NCBI GenBank assembly: GCA_036504335.1
Contig: DASXVJ010000001.1
Coordinates: 277,552-341,551 of the forward strand
Direction of reading: 5' to 3'
From: Fen-183 sp036504335
GTDB taxonomy: Bacteria; Acidobacteriota; Thermoanaerobaculia; UBA5066
Length of the DNA: 64,000 nt
Below the pieces are notes generated by a model, which saw only the letters and a program-made list of their open reading frames with translations, searched no databases and was not told where the DNA came from. A program made the translations under genes and the position numbers. Positions 32,736 to 40,287 of this stretch are shown here, piece after piece. Positions within the stretch are counted from its first letter, which is position 1, and the number at the start of each line of letters is the position of its first letter.

Positions 32736-33568
32736 CGCCGAAGGGCGCCGCGGCCGCCGCGCCGGCCGCGGACGAGGAGGTGAGCCGCCTTCTCTCCCAC
32801 GGGTTCCTGTCGATGGCGTTCCAGCCGATCGTCGAGATCGAGACCGGCCGGAAGCTCGGGTTCGAAGCGCTCCTGCGCGGCCCGCGCGGGACGCCGCTGT
32901 CGCTGCCCGGCATTCTCTTCGGAAGCGGGCGCGCGCTCTCGGGCGACGTGCTCCGTCAGCTCGACCTCGCGTGCGTGGACGCGGCCCTGCGCTCCGGCGG
33001 CGCGCTCCCGAAAGGCGCGCTCCTCTTCATCAACATCCAGACCGGGGCGACGTCCCTCGCCGGCCGCGAGCTCTTCTCGCTCATGGAGGCGCTCGAGATC
33101 GACCCGAAGAGCGTCGTTCTCGAGGTCTCCGAGACGCTGGCGGACGGCGCGAGGGCGCGCGCGATCGCGAAGCGCCTCCTCCCGTTCCGCAGGAAAGGCG
33201 TCCGCCTCGCGCTCGACGACGTCGGCGTCCGGGTCCCGTGGCTCTCGCACCTCCTGCACCTCGAGCCCGAGTGGGTCAAGGTGGACCGCTCGTTCGTCCG
33301 GAACGTCCACCGCAGCCCGCGCATGGCGGATCTGCTCCTCGGGCTGCGCGAGCTGACCGGCCGGATGGGCGCGCGCGTCATCGCCGAGGGAATCGAGTCG
33401 GCGGAGGACGCGCGGGCGCTCTCGCGGGTGGGCATTCCCCTCGGGCAGGGCAGGCGGTTCGGGCGGCCCGCTCCGGCCGAAGCGTGGCTGGACAGGCCCG
33501 CGCGCCGGAACCTCTGGAAGCGGCCCGTGGACGCGATCCACGTCCGGCCGGGCCGCGCGCGGCTCTGA
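32732..33568 (+). CDS. EAL-domain protein (c-di-GMP phosphodiesterase-like), operon end
   Basis: 278 residues from GTG 32732. One EAL domain without GGDEF, PAS or receiver. Visible catalytic positions: E45 in FEALLRG, Asn in LLFINIQTG, Glu in VVLEVSETLA, the DD pair in LALDDVGVRV, Lys in WVKVDRSFV, Glu in VIAEGIES and Gln in GQGRRFGRP. All metal ligands therefore appear present, but loop 6, normally DFGTG, reads DVGVR, which often lowers activity by disturbing dimerisation. It may hydrolyse cyclic di-GMP or act as a c-di-GMP-binding effector. As the last gene of the chemosensory operon it suggests that the CheA system controls a second messenger. Confidence 0.85.
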   Translation: MTPKGAAAAAPAADEEVSRLLSHGFLSMAFQPIVEIETGRKLGFEALLRGPRGTPLSLPGILFGSGRALSGDVLRQLDLACVDAALRSGGALPKGALLFINIQTGATSLAGRELFSLMEALEIDPKSVVLEVSETLADGARARAIAKRLLPFRRKGVRLALDDVGVRVPWLSHLLHLEPEWVKVDRSFVRNVHRSPRMADLLLGLRELTGRMGARVIAEGIESAEDARALSRVGIPLGQGRRFGRPAPAEAWLDRPARRNLWKRPVDAIHVRPGRARL

Positions 33569-33589
33569 CCGCGGCGGCCCGCGGCTCCG

Positions 33590-33979
33590 TCAGTCGATCG
33601 TCGCCTCGCCGGGCTCGTCGTCCTCGTCGTCGTCACTCGCATCGCCGGTCGACGAGTCGTGCACCCAGGCCGCGAACGCGGAGTCGGCCATCGCGGCGGG
33701 GAACGCGGCGATCTCGGGCAGCTCGTAGGCGTTCAGCTCCTTGATCACGCCGCGGACGGCCTCGAAGTTCGACGCGAGCGTCTTGACGACGAGCAGCAGC
33801 TCGGCGTCCTGCTGCACCTTGCCCTTCCAGCGGAAGATCGACCGCACGCCGGGCAGGATGTTCACGCAGGCCGCGAGGCGCCGCTTCACGAGCGCGTGCG
33901 CGATGTCGAGCGCCTGCTGCTCGGTGCCGACGGACGTGAGGACCGCGAGGAGGGCGGGGGGAGAGGCGTCTTTGGCCAC
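33590..33979 (-). CDS. cutA: CutA1-family divalent-cation tolerance protein
   Basis: 129 residues from GTG 33979. The trimeric CutA fold is clear: LLAVLTSVGTEQQALDIAHA, VKRRLAACVNILPGVRSIFR, WKGKVQQDAELLLVVKTLAS and NAYELPEIAAFP with the conserved aromatic and ELPEI motifs. The C-terminal 20 residues are a strongly acidic tail (DDDEDDEPGE) that is not usual in the family. It is convergent with the EAL gene. Biological role of CutA is unsettled (copper tolerance or regulation). Confidence 0.92.
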   Translation of the reverse strand: MAKDASPPALLAVLTSVGTEQQALDIAHALVKRRLAACVNILPGVRSIFRWKGKVQQDAELLLVVKTLASNFEAVRGVIKELNAYELPEIAAFPAAMADSAFAAWVHDSSTGDASDDDEDDEPGEATID

Positions 33980-34027
33980 GGGCTCAAGGTAGAAGCCCGG
34001 AGCCCCGGCGTCAAGCGGCAGGATTGA

Positions 34028-34306
34028 TCAGGCGATCTCCTTCTTGAGGCGTTCGGCGAGGAACTGCTTCAGGAGCGACTGGTAAGGGACGTCGCGCTTG
34101 TTCGCCAGGACCTTGAGCCGACCGATCATCGATTCGGGGAGCCGCAGCGAGATTGTTCGCAGAGAGGGTTTCAAGTGCGGAAACGACGGCCGGTCGGCGC
34201 GACGCCAGTCGACGTAAGCGTTCGAATCGTGAGAGGCCCAGAACCGACGCTCCGCCTCGGCGGATGCGAACGAGGAAATCTGCTTACGCTCTCGCTTGCT
34301 CTTCAC
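34028..34306 (-). CDS. Orphan CopG/ribbon-helix-helix-type antitoxin
   Basis: 92 residues. The pattern FWASHDSNAYVDWRRAD, FPHLKPSLRTISLRLPESM, RLKVLANKRDVPYQSLLKQF and LAERLKKEI matches the CopG_antitoxin (PF12441-like) family: a flexible N-terminal toxin-binding region, then a ribbon-helix-helix fold that binds its own operator. The start GTG 34306 has GGGAGG eight bases upstream. In the family the toxin gene normally touches this start; here the 85 bp to the next gene on that side and the region up to 34391 hold no toxin-like frame, so the gene is an orphan or regulates at a distance. Confidence 0.8.
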   Translation of the reverse strand: MKSKRERKQISSFASAEAERRFWASHDSNAYVDWRRADRPSFPHLKPSLRTISLRLPESMIGRLKVLANKRDVPYQSLLKQFLAERLKKEIA

Positions 34307-34391
34307 TCATCGAGCCTCCCAGAACGTTGCGACGGATTCAAGCCGGCCGTTCCGAATGAAGCACTGCCTCCCCGGTCGGCGACCTGACGAT

Positions 34392-35708
34392 TCAGGCGGC
34401 GTTCAGCCTCCGCCCGAGGACGAAGAGCGGCCCGCCGGCGAGAAGGATGACCGTGCCCGCCAGCGCGAGCGCCGGCTGCGTCACCGCGACGTGCGCGGCG
34501 ACCGCCGCGAGCGCGAGGACGTAGAGCGCGGGCAGGACGGGATACCCGGGAATCCGGAAGGCCCCGGCACCCGCGCCGCGCCGACGCAGCACGAACAGCG
34601 TCGACGCCACGACGACGAGCGTCACCATGTCCGTGAAGATGATGTAGTTCAGAAGCTTCTCGAAGGATCCGAGGAGGAACGCGGGCACGAGCATCGTCAC
34701 GCCGAAGAGGGCGAGCCCGGCGAGCGACACCTGCGTCCGCGGGTCCACGCGCCGGAAGACCGCGGGCAGGACGCCGTCCTCGGCCATCGCGTGATAGCTC
34801 CGCGGCATCTGCAGGACCGTGGCGTTCACGAAGCCCGCGGCCGAGAGGAAGATCAGCGCCGAGACCACCGCCTCGCCCGCGCCGCCGATGCTGGCGCGCG
34901 CGAGCGCCGCCGCGACGAGCTTCGACTCGGCCACGCCCGAAGGGCCGAGCGTCCTCACGTACGCCGCATTGATCGCGAGGTAGAGCCCGGCGACCGCGAG
35001 CATCCCGGCCGTGACGGCGAGCGGGAAGCGCCGCCGCGCGTCCTTCACGTCCGCGCCGAGGTTCATCGTCATGTGGTACCCGCCGTACGCGTAGAAGCAC
35101 GGGATGAGCGCGGCGGCGAGGCCTCCGGCCGCGGGCGCCGGCGCGGCGGCCGGGCCGGCCGCCCGGGGAGCGAGCGCGAAGGCGGCGGCCGCGAGGCCCG
35201 CGATCATCACGATCTTCGTCATCGAGAGGACGTTCTGCGTCCGGGCGCCCACGCGGATGCCGAGGCCGTTCAGGACGAGAAGAACGAGCATGAGCGCGAG
35301 CGCGACGAGAAGCACGGCGTTCCCGCCGCGCTTCTCCGGCGGCAGCAGCAGCCCGACGAGGTACTCGGCCCCGATGAACGCGACGCCCGCCGCGCCCGCG
35401 CCCTGCATGAGCGTCTGCGCCCAATTCAGGCTGAACGCGAGCGCCGGGTGGTAGCAGTCCGCGACGACGCGGTAGTAGCCGCCCGCGCGCGGGTGACGCG
35501 AGCCGATCTCCGCGAACACGAGCGCGCCGACGAGGCTCACGAGGCCGGCGAGCGCCCAGGCGAGGAGGAAGCGTCCCTCCGTCCCGGCCGCCTTCGCCAC
35601 GATCGCGGGCGTCCGGAAGATCCCGATCCCGACGACGAGGCTCACGACCACCATCGCCGTGTCGAACGTCCCGAGCCGGGCCTGAATGGACCCGGGTTCA
35701 GCCCTCAC
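34392..35708 (-). CDS. APC-superfamily amino-acid permease
   Basis: 438 residues, 12 predicted helices. The N-terminus FDTAMVVVSLVVGIGIFRTP holds the GxGI(F) motif of helix 1, with ALAGLVSLVGALVFAEIGSR for helix 2 and ERGGN-free loops, then GGYYRVVADCYHP, typical of the APC transporters that import amino acids with protons or exchange them. Substrate unknown. Starts at GTG 35708, overlapping the aminotransferase gene end by 11 bp, so it is translationally coupled with it and with Fic upstream. It could supply the substrate of the aminotransferase (inference). Confidence 0.92.
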   Translation of the reverse strand: MRAEPGSIQARLGTFDTAMVVVSLVVGIGIFRTPAIVAKAAGTEGRFLLAWALAGLVSLVGALVFAEIGSRHPRAGGYYRVVADCYHPALAFSLNWAQTLMQGAGAAGVAFIGAEYLVGLLLPPEKRGGNAVLLVALALMLVLLVLNGLGIRVGARTQNVLSMTKIVMIAGLAAAAFALAPRAAGPAAAPAPAAGGLAAALIPCFYAYGGYHMTMNLGADVKDARRRFPLAVTAGMLAVAGLYLAINAAYVRTLGPSGVAESKLVAAALARASIGGAGEAVVSALIFLSAAGFVNATVLQMPRSYHAMAEDGVLPAVFRRVDPRTQVSLAGLALFGVTMLVPAFLLGSFEKLLNYIIFTDMVTLVVVASTLFVLRRRGAGAGAFRIPGYPVLPALYVLALAAVAAHVAVTQPALALAGTVILLAGGPLFVLGRRLNAA

Positions 35709-36870
35709 GCAGCGCCTCGGCGAGGAGCTTCGCGAGCCGCACGTACTGCTCTTCCGCGTTGTAGAGCTGCGCGGACAGCCGGACGAGCATCGCGCCGTCC
35801 GACGGCGACGGATGGAACCAGCTCTCCACGCCGCGGGCGCGCATCCGATCGGACAGGGCCACGCGATCGAGGCCGAGGGCGGAAGAGCTCTGAGAAGGAG
35901 GGGGCAGCGCCACCGCAGCCATCGACCCCACCATGCGATCGGGGCACGACGCCTCCCCTCCTAACCGTTCTAAGAGAATCCCCCGGGCGCGAAGCGCCAG
36001 CTCCCGGTTCCTCTCCATCAGGGCTGGCCATCCTCCCCGCACGAGAGAGCCGAGGTACTCGATGCAGAACGGGATCGTCAGCGCCGGCGTCGGGTCGATC
36101 GTCCCGGTCCAGTCGAACTCGTCGCGGAAGCGCGTCTCGCCGCCCGCGTAGCCGTGGCTGATCGTCACGGGGTGGACGAGCTTCTGCCGGTCCTTCCGCA
36201 CGTGCAGGAACGCGACGCTCTTGGGCGCGCAGAGCCACTTGTGCGCGTTGCCGGTGTAGTACGCCGCGCCGAGGCGCGTCAGGTCGAGCGGCAGCATCCC
36301 GAGCGCGTGCGCGCCGTCCACGACGGTGTCCACGCCGCGCGCGGACAGCTCGGCCACGAGCCTCTCGATGGGGAAGACGAGCGCCGTCGGGCTCGTGACG
36401 TGGTCCAGCATCGCGAGCCGCGTGCGAGGCGTCACGGCCGCGAGGACCGGCGCGACGACGTCGTCATCGCCCGCAAGCGGGAAGGGCACCTTCGCGATCG
36501 TGACGCGCGCGCCCGCCCGGGACGCCACGTAGTCGAGCGTCTTCCGGCACGCCCCGTACGCGTGGTCCGTCGTGAGGATCTCGTCGCCGGGGGAGAACGT
36601 CAGCGACCGCACCACGGCGTTGACGCCCGTCGTCGCGTTCGGTACGAACGCGAGGTCGTCCGGGTCCGCTCCGACGAACTGCCCGAGGGCGGTTCGTGCT
36701 TCCGCGTACAGCGCGGGCGCGTGCCGCACGAGAAAGTCCATCGGCTCGCGCTCCAGCCGCGTCCTGAGGTCCGACTGCTTCTCGAGGATCGCCTTCGGGC
36801 AGGCCCCGAACGAGCCGTGGTTCAGGTAGTCGACGGCCGGGTCGAGGGTCCAGAGATCCGCGTAGCTCAT
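35698..36870 (-). CDS. Class V aminotransferase, isopenicillin N epimerase-like
   Basis: 390 residues from ATG 36870, which overlaps the stop of the fic gene (ATGA). PLP-binding lysine K211 in TGNAHKWLCAPKSVAFLH, with VDGAHALGMLPLD, VPNATTGVNAVVRSL and YLNHGSFGACPKAIL in family order. These enzymes include isopenicillin N epimerase (CefD), cysteine desulfurase-like proteins and ergothioneine C-S lyase types; the arrangement around the lysine and start is most like CefD-like proteins. There is no beta-lactam or ergothioneine gene nearby, so the reaction is unknown. Confidence 0.9.
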   Translation of the reverse strand: MSYADLWTLDPAVDYLNHGSFGACPKAILEKQSDLRTRLEREPMDFLVRHAPALYAEARTALGQFVGADPDDLAFVPNATTGVNAVVRSLTFSPGDEILTTDHAYGACRKTLDYVASRAGARVTIAKVPFPLAGDDDVVAPVLAAVTPRTRLAMLDHVTSPTALVFPIERLVAELSARGVDTVVDGAHALGMLPLDLTRLGAAYYTGNAHKWLCAPKSVAFLHVRKDRQKLVHPVTISHGYAGGETRFRDEFDWTGTIDPTPALTIPFCIEYLGSLVRGGWPALMERNRELALRARGILLERLGGEASCPDRMVGSMAAVALPPPSQSSSALGLDRVALSDRMRARGVESWFHPSPSDGAMLVRLSAQLYNAEEQYVRLAKLLAEALREG

Positions 36871-38030
36871 TTCTCGATCGCTCCGAGTACGCCGCGCGCG
36901 ACGAAGATGCGATTGCGGCCGCGGCCCGTGACCTCGGCAACGACGCCCGCCTCGACGAGCTTGAGGACGTTCAGCGTGGCCGCCCGGTGGGTGACCTTCA
37001 GGCGCCTGGCTGCTTGCGGAATCGTCAGGACGGGCGCTTCGAGAAGGCCGTCCACGAGCTTCAGGAGCAGGGCCGACGACCGCGCGGACTCGAATCGCGC
37101 GCGGTACTCCTGGCGAAGGTCGAGAAGCGTACCCGTTCGTCGGATCGCGTCGCGCGCCTGCTCTTCCACGCCGGCAAGGAAGAACTCGACCCAGGCCGTC
37201 CACTCCCCGCTCCGGCTGACGTCGAGGAGAAGGCGGTAGTAGTCCTTCCTGCGGCGCTCGAAGAACGCGCTCAAGGACAGGAGAGGCTGGACCAGGAGGC
37301 CCTCGTTCGAGAGGAGCAAAGAGATCAGCAGTCGCCCGATGCGGCCGTTTCCGTCGATGAACGGGTGAATGGCCTCGAACTGATAGTGGACGAGTGCGAT
37401 GCGGACGAGAGCCGGCAAGTCGGAGGAAGCATGGACGAACGCCTCGAGCTCGTGCAGGCAGCGCTCCATCTCACGGACGGGCGGCGGCACGAACACCGCG
37501 TCGTCGAGGCGCGACTCCGGCGGGCCGATCCAGTTCTGGCGGGTCCGGAACTCACCCGGCGTCATGCCGGCGCCGCCGATACCGTCCATGAGGCGCTCGT
37601 GCAGCTCGCGCAGGAGGCGAAGGCTGATGGGCAGCGTCCCGAGGCGCGCGAGCCCATACTCCAGCGCCGTCACGTAGTTGGCAACCTCTCGCACGTCGTC
37701 CGGCGCAGCCGCGCCTCCGCCGGCCCTGGCGAATGCGGGCCCCGACTCGAAGAAGAAGAGGTCGGAGAGAGAGGCTTGTGTGCCCTCGATCCGGCTCGAA
37801 AGCACCGCCTCCTTGTGGACGAACGGCGCAACGAGGAGGCGCGGATTGGGGAGCGAGCGGCCAGCCCCCGCCAGCTCGGCGAGCGCGCGGTCGGCCCGTG
37901 AGACCCCTGAGCTCAGAGCCCACGTTGACGGAAGCGGCGGAGGCAGCCGTTTCGGGACGAAAGCCTCGTAGCCGCCCGCGATGCGTGCGAGGCGGCCCCA
38001 GCTGTCCCGCGAGAAATCGGAGGCCTTCAT
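36867..38030 (-). CDS. Fic-family protein (putative AMP transferase) with winged helix
   Basis: 387 residues. Core motif AIHPFIDGNGRIGRLL around H222 is the full Fic active site HxFx(D/E)GNGRxxR. An N-terminal inhibitory motif SSRIEG (residues 78-83), the [S/T]xxxE[G/N] pattern, identifies a class II Fic that inhibits itself. A C-terminal winged-helix-like segment (LTIPQAARRLKVTHRAATL) may bind DNA. Fic proteins attach AMP to target hydroxyls; targets are unknown here. A perfect 10-bp inverted repeat lies 35 bp upstream (38065-38092), a possible operator for autoregulation. It heads an operon with the aminotransferase and permease. A Shine-Dalgarno is not properly placed. Confidence 0.92.
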   Translation of the reverse strand: MKASDFSRDSWGRLARIAGGYEAFVPKRLPPPLPSTWALSSGVSRADRALAELAGAGRSLPNPRLLVAPFVHKEAVLSSRIEGTQASLSDLFFFESGPAFARAGGGAAAPDDVREVANYVTALEYGLARLGTLPISLRLLRELHERLMDGIGGAGMTPGEFRTRQNWIGPPESRLDDAVFVPPPVREMERCLHELEAFVHASSDLPALVRIALVHYQFEAIHPFIDGNGRIGRLLISLLLSNEGLLVQPLLSLSAFFERRRKDYYRLLLDVSRSGEWTAWVEFFLAGVEEQARDAIRRTGTLLDLRQEYRARFESARSSALLLKLVDGLLEAPVLTIPQAARRLKVTHRAATLNVLKLVEAGVVAEVTGRGRNRIFVARGVLGAIEK

Positions 38031-38064
38031 CCCCTTGATACCTCGTTACGATTCACGTTTCGAA

Positions 38065-38092
38065 ATGATACTTTCGACACCAAAAGTATCAT
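38065..38092. promoter_or_regulatory. Perfect palindromic operator candidate between fic and rhodanese genes
   Basis: ATGATACTTT (38065-38074) is the exact reverse complement of AAAGTATCAT (38083-38092), with 8 bases between. The surrounding 60 bp are AT-rich against a GC-rich background. It lies upstream of both the leftward fic start (38030) and the rightward rhodanese start (38133), so it could control either. It is most likely bound by the winged helix of the Fic protein (inference). Confidence 0.55.
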
Positions 38093-38132
38093 AACGCGGT
38101 CGTCGCAAAATGAGACCCCCGGGGAGGTTCCC

Positions 38133-39029
38133 ATGAAGCGCGTGATCGCCGCCCTCGTTCTCCTTGCCTCCTCCGCCGCGTCCGCTTCCGACCTGCTCGT
38201 GACGCCGGAGTGGCTCGCCGCGCACCAGCGGGACAAGAACCTCGTCCTCCTGCACGTCGGCGTGCCGGCGGAGTTCGAGAAGGAGCACATCCTCGGCGCC
38301 ATCCCCGTCACGCCGGCCGACTTTGCGATTCCAAGGTCAGAGGGCGCGCTCATCCTCCAGCTCCTGCCGCCCGACCCGCTGAAGGCGAAGCTCGAGGGCT
38401 ACGGCATCTCCGACGACTCGCGCGTCGTCGTCTACTTCGCGAAGGACTGGGTCTCGCCCACGACGCGCGTCTACTTCAGCCTCGACGCCGCGGGCCTCGG
38501 CGAGAGGACGTCCATCCTCGACGGCGGCATGCCCGCGTGGAAGGCCGCGGGCGGCCCGGCGGTCGAATCCGCGAACGACCCCGCGTCGGCCGTCCCGCGA
38601 AAGCCCGGGAAGATCACCGTCAAGCCGCGCCCCGAGCTCGTGGCCGACCTCGACCTCGTCAAGGCGAGCATCAGGAAGAGCGGCGTCGCCATCGTCGACT
38701 CGCGCAACCCGAAGTTCTACGACGGCGAGGACGCCGGCAACATGCCGCGCGCGGGACACATTCCCGGGGCGAAGACGCTGCCGTTCGACACGCTCGTCAA
38801 CGACGACAACACCATGAAGAGCGCGGCCGACACGGCGAAGGTGATGGAGGCCGCCGGCATCAAGCCCGGCGACACCGTCATCAGCTATTGCCACATCGGC
38901 CAGCAGGCCACCGTCATGTACGTCGCCGCCAGGCGCCTCGGCCACAAGGCGCTCCTCTACGACGGGTCGTGGGACGAGTGGAGCCGGAAGCCTGAACTGC
39001 CCGTGGAGAAGAGCGCGCCCAAGCCCTAA
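38133..39029 (+). CDS. Secreted thiosulfate/3-mercaptopyruvate sulfurtransferase (tandem rhodanese)
   Basis: 298 residues. A signal peptide (KRVIAALVLLASSAASA) precedes two rhodanese modules: an inactive first one (DLLVTPEWLAAHQRDKNLVL, GEGLGERTSIL-type end) and an active second one with cysteine C253 in VISYCHIGQQATVMY, the CxxGxx(A/S)T loop; DSRNPKFYDGED and RAGHIPGAKTLPFDTL support the fold. It transfers sulfur from thiosulfate or mercaptopyruvate to cyanide or thiols in the periplasm. GGGAGG lies five bases before ATG 38133. It is monocistronic. Confidence 0.94.
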   Translation: MKRVIAALVLLASSAASASDLLVTPEWLAAHQRDKNLVLLHVGVPAEFEKEHILGAIPVTPADFAIPRSEGALILQLLPPDPLKAKLEGYGISDDSRVVVYFAKDWVSPTTRVYFSLDAAGLGERTSILDGGMPAWKAAGGPAVESANDPASAVPRKPGKITVKPRPELVADLDLVKASIRKSGVAIVDSRNPKFYDGEDAGNMPRAGHIPGAKTLPFDTLVNDDNTMKSAADTAKVMEAAGIKPGDTVISYCHIGQQATVMYVAARRLGHKALLYDGSWDEWSRKPELPVEKSAPKP

Positions 39030-39064
39030 GGCTTCTCTCCCTCCGCCGGCCCGCGCGCCCTCCG

Positions 39065-40159
39065 TCAGGCCGCGAAACGCAGTCCCGTGTTCGCGTCGAA
39101 GAGCTGGAGCGCGTCGACGTCCGCGTGAAGCACGAGCGGGGCGCCGGGTTCCGGTGGACGCGCCGGGGCGACGCGGGCCGCTACGGCGGCGCCGGGGGAA
39201 GCGCCCACGCGTCCGTGGACGATGACCTCGTGGCCGAGCGGCTCGACCATGCCGACGCGCACGTCGAGCGGCGCGCGTCCGGGGCCGGGCTCCTCGTGCA
39301 GGTGTTCGGGCCGGATGCCGACGACAACCTGGAGTCCGTCCTTTCCCGCCGTTATTGCGCGCAGGGCGGGCGGCATCGGCAGGACGAAGCCGTCGCCGAC
39401 GAGGGCGGCCCCGCCTCGTTCCACACGGGCCTGTAGCCGGTTGATCGGAGGCGTGCCGAGAAAACCGGCGACGAAGAGGTTCGCGGGGTCGCGGTAGACG
39501 TCGAGAGGAGGCCCGACCTGCTGGAGAACGCCGTCGTTCAGGATCGCGATCCGGTGGCCGAGGGTCATCGCCTCCACCTGGTCGTGCGTCACGTAGATCG
39601 ACGTCGTCGCGTAGCGCTCCTGGAGCCTCGCGAGCTCGGCCCGCATCTGGACACGGAGCGCGGCGTCGAGGTTCGAGAGCGGCTCATCGAAGAGGAAGAG
39701 CGCGGGCCGCCGCACGAGGGCGCGGCCGAGAGCGACGCGCTGGCGCTGTCCGCCCGAGAGCTGGCGCGGCGTCCGGTCGAGAAACGGCGAGAGCCCGAGA
39801 AACTCGGCCGCGTCGTGGAGCCGCGCGTCCGCCTCCACGCGCGGCACCTTGCGCATCTCGAGGCCGAACGAGAGGTTCGCGCGGACCGTCATGTGCGGAT
39901 ACAGCGCGTAACTCTGGAAGACCATCGCGATGTCCCGCTCGCGCGGGGGGACGCCGTTCACGACCCGGCCGCCGATCGAGATCGTGCCCTCGGTGGGCTC
40001 GTCGAGGCCCGCAATGATGCGCAGGGCCGTGGACTTCCCGCACCCGGAAGGCCCCACGAGGACGAGAAACTCGCCGTCCTTCACGTCGAGGTCGAGCCCC
40101 GAGAGGACGCGGGTCTGCCCGTAAGCCTTGCCGATCTTTTCGAGACGGACCTCGGCCAC
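39065..40159 (-). CDS. ABC sugar importer ATPase, UgpC/MsmK type
   Basis: 364 residues from GTG 40159, chosen because GGGAGG sits five bases upstream and VAEVRLEKIGKAYG begins the family N-terminus; the frame is open further, and ATG 40177 is possible. Walker A LVGPSGCGKSTALR, Q-loop MVFQSYALYPHMT, signature LSGGQRQRVALGRALVRRPA, Walker B LFLFDEPLSN, H-switch YVTHDQVEAM; a C-terminal OB-like domain (VVVGIRPEHLH, VEPLGHEVIVHG) is shared with MalK and UgpC. It powers uptake by the two permeases encoded 7 kb away. It is divergent from lacI, with the operator cluster between them. Confidence 0.93.
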   Translation of the reverse strand: MAEVRLEKIGKAYGQTRVLSGLDLDVKDGEFLVLVGPSGCGKSTALRIIAGLDEPTEGTISIGGRVVNGVPPRERDIAMVFQSYALYPHMTVRANLSFGLEMRKVPRVEADARLHDAAEFLGLSPFLDRTPRQLSGGQRQRVALGRALVRRPALFLFDEPLSNLDAALRVQMRAELARLQERYATTSIYVTHDQVEAMTLGHRIAILNDGVLQQVGPPLDVYRDPANLFVAGFLGTPPINRLQARVERGGAALVGDGFVLPMPPALRAITAGKDGLQVVVGIRPEHLHEEPGPGRAPLDVRVGMVEPLGHEVIVHGRVGASPGAAVAARVAPARPPEPGAPLVLHADVDALQLFDANTGLRFAA

Positions 40160-40238
40160 CCGTCCTCCCGGGCCCATGTTAGGCCCTCGTCCGCCGCGAA
40201 CGGCCCCTGGAAATCTCCGGGCGCCGGTGCGATCTCCC

Positions 40239-40267
40239 TTGACATAAGGGCGCGGTTTACACAGATT
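40239..40267 (+). promoter_or_regulatory. Putative promoter of the lacI-TonB-receptor operon
   Basis: TTGACA at 40239-40244 is a perfect -35 element; 17 bases later CAGATT (40262-40267) is a weak -10. The -10 region overlaps the LacI-type half-sites, so binding there would block the polymerase. Start codon of lacI lies 20 bases further on. Confidence 0.5.
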
Positions 40268-40280
40268 GTAAACGTTTACA
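40255..40280. promoter_or_regulatory. Three-half-site LacI-family operator cluster
   Basis: TGTAAACGTTTACA (40267-40280) is a perfect 14-bp palindrome with a central CG, the hallmark of LacI/CcpA-family operators. Its left arm GTAAAC also pairs with GTTTAC at 40255-40260, giving two overlapping dyads. The site is 8 bp from the lacI start and covers its promoter, so autoregulation and control of the divergent ABC ATPase gene are likely. Confidence 0.7.
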
Positions 40281-40287
40281 TCGTCGA

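Noticed and set aside
34296..36161. Rightward 621-codon open frame over permease and aminotransferase genes
   Set aside because: Arg/Glu-rich antisense shadow, without any family signal.
39030..39064. Terminator between rhodanese and ABC ATPase genes
   Set aside because: No clear stem or T-run; the convergent gap is only 35 bp.
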